DNA of 62,451 bases, taken from Lactococcus formosensis. GTDB lineage: Bacteria > Bacillota > Bacilli > Lactobacillales > Streptococcaceae. How positions within the stretch are numbered: the first letter of the stretch is position 1; each line of letters opens with the position of its first letter. The notes beneath the pieces were generated by a model that worked only from the letters and a program-made list of their open reading frames with translations, ran no database searches and was not told where the DNA came from. Location of the stretch: the NCBI RefSeq assembly GCF_018403745.1, contig NZ_BOVP01000009.1:1-62451 (forward strand). Direction: 5' to 3'. Of this stretch, positions 58,350 through 62,451 are shown one piece after another. The position numbers were made by a program, and so were the translations under genes.

Positions 58350-58703
58350 ATGATTCATTTATATTATAGGCAAAGATGCACGTCTACTCCTAGAGCTATA
58401 GAGTGGTTTAAGAGCTATGGAATTAAAGTTTGTATACGTTCCTCTGATCAAATTTCTCGAGAAGAGTTAATCACTGCTCTCTCCTCTACAGAGAAGGGGT
58501 TTACTGATTTATTGAAGTACCCTAATCATCTTAATGATGAAGAAATGTCTAAAATGCGTTTACTTAAAACACTGACATTAAATCAGGCACTAGAGTTTAT
58601 CAAAGTTAATCCAGATCAAATTCGAATGTTTTTACCCCCAGAGTATCGACGGAGTACGTTGTTTAGAAAAGAAAGAGAAGAGGTTTTAAAGAGAGGAGAT
58701 TGA
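58350..58703 (+). CDS. Second Spx/ArsC-family protein, second redox cysteine lost
   Basis: A 117-residue Spx-like protein. MIHLYYRQRCTSTPRAIEWF aligns with the Spx N-terminus, but the CxxC pair reads CTST: the first cysteine is kept and the second lost. The C-terminal part is more divergent than in the copy at 44042 (PDQIRMFLPPEYRRSTLF). ATG at 58350 behind GGAGAACAGG is preferred to a TTG at 58338 that lies next to the terminator. It is possibly a regulator tied to the surface cluster. Confidence 0.82.
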   Translation: MIHLYYRQRCTSTPRAIEWFKSYGIKVCIRSSDQISREELITALSSTEKGFTDLLKYPNHLNDEEMSKMRLLKTLTLNQALEFIKVNPDQIRMFLPPEYRRSTLFRKEREEVLKRGD

Positions 58704-58975
58704 TTTAAGAAATAGTATCTTTAATCTCACAGTATACTTTATATATGTAAAAAAGTGTTGTTATTGATTGCGCTCCTTATTTCAATTTGGTAAAATAAAG
58801 GTGTATCATAAATAGATATACTCATTACTAAAGCAGATACTCGCAAAGTTGTCTGCTTTTTATTTTTGGAAATCTAACAGCTCATAACTTAACAGTTTTG
58901 AGCTATTTTTGTGTATACTATAAATAAAGAGATTTCAACGGCTCATAACTAAGGGTTATAAATAGAGGAGAAATT
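58704..58975 (+). other. Intergenic region with a short transcript candidate
   Basis: No gene. TTGCGC and TAAAAT boxes with 17-nt spacing (about 58768-58796) lead into sequence ended by a hairpin AAGCAGA/TCTGCTT at 58831-58858 with a T-run, which could define a short RNA. Two copies of a CTCATAACT element lie at 58880-58902 and 58941-58949. Confidence 0.45.
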
Positions 58976-59519
58976 ATGAAATTTGGGTATGCTCGAGTGA
59001 GTACAACGGATCAAAAATTAGAAAGTCAAATTGAAAATTTAAAAGCTGCAGGGGCAGAAAAAATTTACTAGGACAACAACCGAGCGACCAGAATTTCAAA
59101 AATTACTTAATCAACTTCGAAAAGATGATATGCTTATTGTGACGAAATTGGACCGATTTGCAAGAAATACTCGAGAAGCTTTGGAAATCATTCAGCATTT
59201 GTTCCAGAATGATATAAAAGTACATATCTTAAATATGGGGATTATTGATAACACTCCAACAGGTCAACTTATTTTCACTATATTTAGTGCTTTTGCCCAA
59301 TTTGAAAGAGATATGATTGTCAACCGTACAAGTGAGGGGAAAAAATATGCCAGGGACAATGACCCAGCTTTCAAGGAAGGACGACCTCAAAAATATACTG
59401 GAGAACAAATCGCTTTTGCTTTTGAATTAAAGAAGCAGGGAATGACATATAAAATGATTGAACGTAAGACTGGAATTAGTGTCGCTACGCAGAAAAGAAG
59501 GTTTATTGGGTTAAAGTAG
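58976..59519 (+). pseudogene. Serine resolvase gene broken by a small deletion
   Basis: The start ([21 protein letters not shown] behind GAGGAG, with the catalytic Ser in YARVST) runs into TAG after about 31 codons. The remainder continues in another frame ([28 protein letters not shown], then [10 protein letters not shown] and a C-terminal HTH). The join TTTACTAGGACAAC fits a deletion of about 14 nt between two ATTTAC copies. The C-terminal 129 residues are still open but lack the nucleophile. Confidence 0.85.
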
Positions 59520-59599
59520 AAGGCGAAATTGTAACAATATAGTAATCTTATATTTAACAAATTGTTGAATTCAATAATGAAATATGTCTGACATTCTAT

Positions 59600-59752
59600 G
59601 CTATAATTTATTTAGTACATAATTAATAGTAATTATGTTTAAGATAAAAGAAGCCCGCTTCAGACAGACTTCTTTAACTCAGATAATGTTTAATTTAATT
59701 TAATATTGAGATGCCTTAAACGGAGCGACCAAACTTGTTTAAGGTTTTTTTG
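59600..59752 (+). ncRNA. Candidate antisense antitoxin RNA, unit 1
   Basis: An extended -10 box TGCTATAAT (59599-59607) precedes about 140 nt of RNA without a gene. It contains a hairpin (GAAGCCCGCTTC region) and ends at the terminator CCTTAAAC/GTTTAAGG (59714-59744) with a T-run. It converges with the minus-strand toxin gene at 59862-59767, the usual type I toxin-antitoxin geometry. Confidence 0.55.
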
Positions 59753-59766
59753 TGTTTGTAAAAGCT

Positions 59767-59862
59767 TTATTTATAAAAGCTACGTACAGTATAGATTGTA
59801 CAAATGATAGTACATACCATTGAAACGACAGAAACGACTGCTTCAAGGACAGTAATATCCAT
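59767..59862 (-). CDS. 31-residue hydrophobic peptide, type I toxin-like (unit 1)
   Basis: ATG at 59862 behind GGAGGAGATTT encodes MDITVLEAVVSVVSMVCTII and a tail CTIYTVRSFYK. A single membrane helix with short basic end is the hallmark of small membrane toxins of type I systems. An antisense RNA candidate converges on its 3' end and shares a terminator. A TGATATAAT promoter box lies at about 59982-59974 on the same strand. Confidence 0.6.
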   Translation of the reverse strand: MDITVLEAVVSVVSMVCTIICTIYTVRSFYK

Positions 59863-59999
59863 AAATCTCCTCCGCAGAGGACAGTTTACAATTTTTCTTT
59901 ATAAGCGTTACCTCCACTTTTTTTCTTGTCATTATCTGAGGAAACTCGCAAAGCTAGGCCTTTCAAGTTAAGTTAATTATATCAAACCTATAATTGTTT

Positions 60000-60026
60000 T
60001 TCCACTATATCTAGTGGTTTTTTTAT
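60000..60026. terminator. Hairpin between the two toxin units
   Basis: CCACTA/TAGTGG (60002-60017) with a T-run on both strands' downstream sides. The core ACTATATCTAGT is repeated at about 60043-60054. Confidence 0.6.
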
Positions 60027-60122
60027 GAAAACAAAAGAAAGGACACTATATCTAGTATTCATTCATTTTGATGGAAAATTAAAAAATAACTATTTCTCTT
60101 AATTTGAATAAAAGAAAAGTAT

Positions 60123-60268
60123 TTGCAAAAGTCTCTTATAATGTTATAATAGGAGTAAAGAAAAAGGACTTGCTCGAAACAAGTCCCATGTAGCCGATTA
60201 AAAGTCGGTGGCAGTATTTAGTTCTAAGAACCGTTAACCTACCAAAGCTAGACGGTTCTTATTTTTTT
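60123..60268 (+). ncRNA. Candidate antisense antitoxin RNA, unit 2
   Basis: Promoter TTGCAA (60123-60128), 16-nt spacer, TATAAT (60145-60150). The RNA from about 60157 contains hairpins GGACTTG...CAAGTCC and CCGATTAAAAGTCGG. It ends at AGAACCGT/ACGGTTCT (60227-60259) with a T-run, which lies across the stop codon of the converging toxin gene. Same architecture as unit 1. Confidence 0.65.
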
Positions 60269-60357
60269 GTGATTTTTTCAATCAACAAGATGACAAACGT
60301 AAGCAAACTGATTAGGAAACTACAAATTGCAGTCATTAACATTGCTACAGCCATCAT
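60259..60357 (-). CDS. 32-residue holin-like type I toxin (unit 2)
   Basis: ATG at 60357 behind AAGGAG encodes a peptide with a long hydrophobic helix (AMLMTAICSFLISLLTFVIL) and the tail EKITKK. This form, with SLLTFVxLLI and a lysine-rich end, resembles the putative holin-like toxins of Firmicute type I systems. It shares a bidirectional terminator with the antisense RNA candidate on the plus strand. The upstream leader is long and structured, as usual for these toxins. Confidence 0.7.
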   Translation of the reverse strand: MMAVAMLMTAICSFLISLLTFVILLIEKITKK

Positions 60358-60460
60358 AAGAGCGCTCCTTTCTGTTGGATTTTGTACTTATATTCATAAG
60401 CATCACCCACTTTCAAGAGCCACCGTCTATTAAACTTCTACTTCACCATTATAACAAAAT

Positions 60461-60500
60461 ATAAACCTCTAAGCTATAAAATCCTAGGGGTTTATATTTT
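60461..60500. terminator. Terminator between toxin unit 2 and the HEPN gene
   Basis: ATAAACCtCTA pairs with TAGgGGTTTAT, flanked by A/T-rich runs, ending the minus-strand gene whose stop is at 60510. Confidence 0.7.
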
Positions 60501-60509
60501 TGTTTTTAG

Positions 60510-61562
60510 TTAGTCTAAACAATATTTTTTTATTAAGATTAAAGAAATTTGGTGGACTACTTTTATCCAATTTATTTCCTTTTCGTTATTCAATAATTCA
60601 GGTAATTTTAAATCGAAAGCATCATCGCTTTTACCGTGGACAAGGCTATTTCGATATTTATAAATAGCTTCTGCTAAAGAATCTGATTCTGTATTTTCTA
60701 TTAAATCCTTTTCTTTGGCAAATTCCAATATTGAGTTTAGTTCATCAAGATTTGCACTAAGGAGATACTTTAACTGGTTGATTTCCTTATCCTTATAAAT
60801 CTTTGTAATTTCTGTAATAAATTTTTGAATATTATTTTTACTATTATATTGCTCAATTTTTTCTCTAAAATCATCTGATCGATTGATTATATAAAAATAT
60901 TCAAGTACTTTGTAGAAATATTGGAACGATAATTCGTGATCTCTTATTTCCATTCCAGCATTGTAAAAACTTAAGACTTCAGAGTTTTTAAAGAGCGAAA
61001 AATTATTAATACTATTGGGTTCAGGTAAAATATTTCTATTAATGTAAAAGTTTTTAATACTGTACATACCGTAATCTTCGCCAATAAATTCATCAATTAC
61101 AGGGTACTCTGTGTCATCGTTATCGATTAAATAATTTCCTATGATAAATAATGCTTGGTACAGATAATCCTTTAGATTGTCTTTATTTATTCCTCGTAGT
61201 GAAATGGTGGTCATATACGTTCTATCATGGTATTTATCATCAGTTTGGCTAACTAGCAGTTCGTAAAGTGTACTGGATTTAGAGATTTCAATTTCAACAT
61301 CTCCTAATTTAAACATAGGGTATTCCGATGAACATATAATACTAAACTCAGCATAATTACCATATTTTAAACCTCTATTTGGGTATATAGTTATTCCATT
61401 GTTTTCCTTGCTGTAATCATTTGAAGCAAAGGACTCCTCTGTTATTTTTAATTTTTTTTTAGTTCTTTCCTCGTATAAAATGAAGAAATCATTGAATAGT
61501 TTGCCTTCAATTTCATCTTCTGGAATCATAAGTTTATCTGAAATTTTTTGTAAGATATTCAT
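60510..61562 (-). CDS. Unknown protein with C-terminal HEPN-like domain
   Basis: A 350-residue soluble protein. Residues 1-200 are a mixed alpha/beta domain of unknown family (ITIYPNRGLKYGNYAEFSI). The last 150 residues are helical and end with LAEAIYKYRNSLVHGKSDD, where R-N-S-L-V-H fits the R-x4-6-H catalytic motif of HEPN RNases, followed by another helix. The layout recalls ApeA-type and other HEPN defence proteins. Of three ATGs in a row the last (61562) has the best distance to AGGAG. It sits next to a serine recombinase and toxin units, an accessory-island setting. Confidence 0.72.
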   Translation of the reverse strand: MNILQKISDKLMIPEDEIEGKLFNDFFILYEERTKKKLKITEESFASNDYSKENNGITIYPNRGLKYGNYAEFSIICSSEYPMFKLGDVEIEISKSSTLYELLVSQTDDKYHDRTYMTTISLRGINKDNLKDYLYQALFIIGNYLIDNDDTEYPVIDEFIGEDYGMYSIKNFYINRNILPEPNSINNFSLFKNSEVLSFYNAGMEIRDHELSFQYFYKVLEYFYIINRSDDFREKIEQYNSKNNIQKFITEITKIYKDKEINQLKYLLSANLDELNSILEFAKEKDLIENTESDSLAEAIYKYRNSLVHGKSDDAFDLKLPELLNNEKEINWIKVVHQISLILIKKYCLD

Positions 61563-61593
61563 CATCATCTCCTGATTTTGCTTTAAATATATA

Positions 61594-62145
61594 CTATTTA
61601 TTAATATATCGATAAATAGTAGTTCTTGAAACACCCCAAGACTCCGCAATATTCTTTATTGGTGTTCCGCTCTCCACAAGTGTTTTAAGTAATTCTATAT
61701 CTTTCTCAGTGAACTTTTCAGGACGACCACCTAATCTTCCCCTTGCACGTGCTGCTGCTCTTCCTGCAGCTGAACGTTCGAGAATAAGGTTACGTTCAAA
61801 CTCCGCAAATGCAGCGAACAAATGGAACATGAGCTGTCCAGTAGAGCTTGATTTATCCATCGTGATATTTTCTTGCAAACTATGGAAACTTACTCCTTTA
61901 TCATTAAGAGAGTTGACTATACTGATTAAGTCCTCCATATTTCTTCCCAATCGATCTAATCGCCAAACGACAATTGTATCACCGGGACGAGAAAATTCTA
62001 TTGCTGATTTTAAACCAGGTCTATCTTTTTTACTTCCAGACATGTGATCCGTAAATATTTTCTCACAACCATATTTTCCAAGACTATCTTTTTGTAAATC
62101 TAAATTTTGTAGTCCAGTTGAAACTCGTGCATATCCAATATTCAA
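61594..62145 (-). CDS. Serine recombinase (Pin/resolvase family)
   Basis: A 183-residue site-specific recombinase or invertase. It has nucleophile serine in GYARVSTGLQ (about residue 9), IVVWRLDRLGRNMEDLI, FAEFERNLILERSAAGRAAARA and the C-terminal HTH ELLKTLVESGTPIKNIAESWGVSRTTIYRYI. Start is TTG behind CGGAGGTG, as this N-terminus is the family's. It is intact, unlike the resolvase at 58976. It may have inserted or rearranged the adjoining accessory genes or act in multimer resolution. Confidence 0.92.
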   Translation of the reverse strand: MNIGYARVSTGLQNLDLQKDSLGKYGCEKIFTDHMSGSKKDRPGLKSAIEFSRPGDTIVVWRLDRLGRNMEDLISIVNSLNDKGVSFHSLQENITMDKSSSTGQLMFHLFAAFAEFERNLILERSAAGRAAARARGRLGGRPEKFTEKDIELLKTLVESGTPIKNIAESWGVSRTTIYRYINK

Positions 62146-62271
62146 ATTTCTGCACCTCCGTTAGTTCAATTGTACCATAACTTAGAACAATATATATAAA
62201 TGAACATAGATTAAATTACGAGTTAATGAACACGAAATATAAAAGATATTGACGAAATTTGTAGAAAATAA

Positions 62272-62306
62272 AAAGTGTCCAGAAAATGGTCATTTTCTGA
62301 ACACGG
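62272..62306. terminator. Long hairpin upstream of the ISS1 fragment
   Basis: GTGTCCAGAAAATG pairs with CATTTTCTGAACAC (62275-62304, one mismatch) with a 2-nt loop centre. It could be a terminator or the remnant of a mobile-element end. Confidence 0.5.
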
Positions 62307-62374
62307 AAATATGAAAGAACATTGGTCTAAGAAGACGTATCTCATTTTGTGTCTAAATATTTGACATTGGTCCA

Positions 62375-62451
62375 ATATTTGGTTACGTAAAAAACGGGAC
62401 ACACAAGCAGCCTATGCTTTTCTTAAGCGGTTAGTGAAGCAGTTTGATGAA
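62375..62451 (+). mobile_element. 5'-truncated ISS1 (IS6-family) transposase fragment
   Basis: From about 62380 the sequence reads WLRKKRDTQAAYAFLKRL and on to VKQFDE, an internal part of the ISS1 transposase, continuing past the window. Upstream of the tryptophan codon the homology ends and an in-frame TGA occurs, so the first ~100 codons and the left inverted repeat are missing here. Orientation is opposite to the copy at positions 1-77. Confidence 0.85.

Noticed and set aside
59130..59519. Intact 129-residue recombinase starting at 59130
   Set aside because: It lacks the N-terminal catalytic serine and is the out-of-frame remainder of the broken resolvase that starts at 58976.
62272..62306. 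Terminal inverted repeat of a second insertion sequence
   Set aside because: The two arms are only 2 nt apart, which fits a single hairpin; no transposase belonging to it is present in the window.

Overview
The window reads as a large part of a low-GC lactic-acid-bacterial conjugative plasmid, most likely from Lactococcus or a close relative. The pointers are an inverted pair of ISS1 (IS6-family) sequences at the two ends, an iteron theta origin with a plasmid initiator and ParA-type partition genes, a Gram-positive type IV secretion operon, a plasmid UV-repair cassette (Y-family polymerase plus YolD-like protein), Spx paralogues and a WxL/Csc surface cluster. No chromosomal housekeeping genes or rRNA were seen.

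Layout. (1) 1-160: start of an ISS1 copy reading out of the window, next to the tail of a gene it truncated. (2) 259-34539, minus strand: conjugation module. In transcription order it has small accessory genes, a GT-C type membrane glycosyltransferase, a very large LPXTG adhesin, an LPXTG pilin, a class C sortase, a PcfB-position protein, the VirD4 coupling protein, a VirB2-sized protein, VirB6-like, PrgI-like, VirB4, a lysozyme+CHAP wall hydrolase, a VirB8-like protein, small proteins, a 2426-residue methylase/helicase, a Toprim protein, and last MobC and a MOBP relaxase. A candidate oriT lies just upstream of mobC. (3) 35.5-37.05 kb, minus strand: a non-coding region with three tRNA-like structures lacking a D-arm and a helix-rich RNA of about 480 nt resembling in context the ornate large ROOL/GOLLD RNAs. 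(4) 37.1-41.8 kb, plus strand: small-RNA candidate, XRE/S24 repressor, iterons, repB and parAB with centromere repeats. (5) 41.8-44.5 kb: DNA-repair operon ending in an Spx-like gene. (6) 44.6-47.0 kb: a HEPN-motif protein, decayed sequence, a tiny membrane peptide and a one-TM protein. (7) 47.2-49.1 kb: three membrane genes with a TetR regulator and matching operators. (8) 49.6-58.3 kb: Mga-like regulator and a WxL/Csc operon encoding a DivIVA-like coiled coil, an unusual signal peptidase I fusion, a C-type-lectin WxL protein, a small LPXTG protein, two WxL proteins and a DUF916/DUF3324 protein. (9) 58.3-62.1 kb: second Spx-like gene, broken resolvase, two type I toxin-antitoxin-like units, a second HEPN-motif protein and an intact serine recombinase. 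(10) 62.375 kb-end: 5'-truncated ISS1 transposase.

How it fits together: relaxase, MobC, coupling protein and secretion genes would move the DNA; the adhesin, pilin and sortase would provide mating contact; the WxL cluster could add carbohydrate-binding surface complexes; iterons, ParAB and toxin peptides keep the plasmid; and the HEPN proteins are candidate defence functions. All assignments come from reading translated sequence and motifs; no database search was possible.
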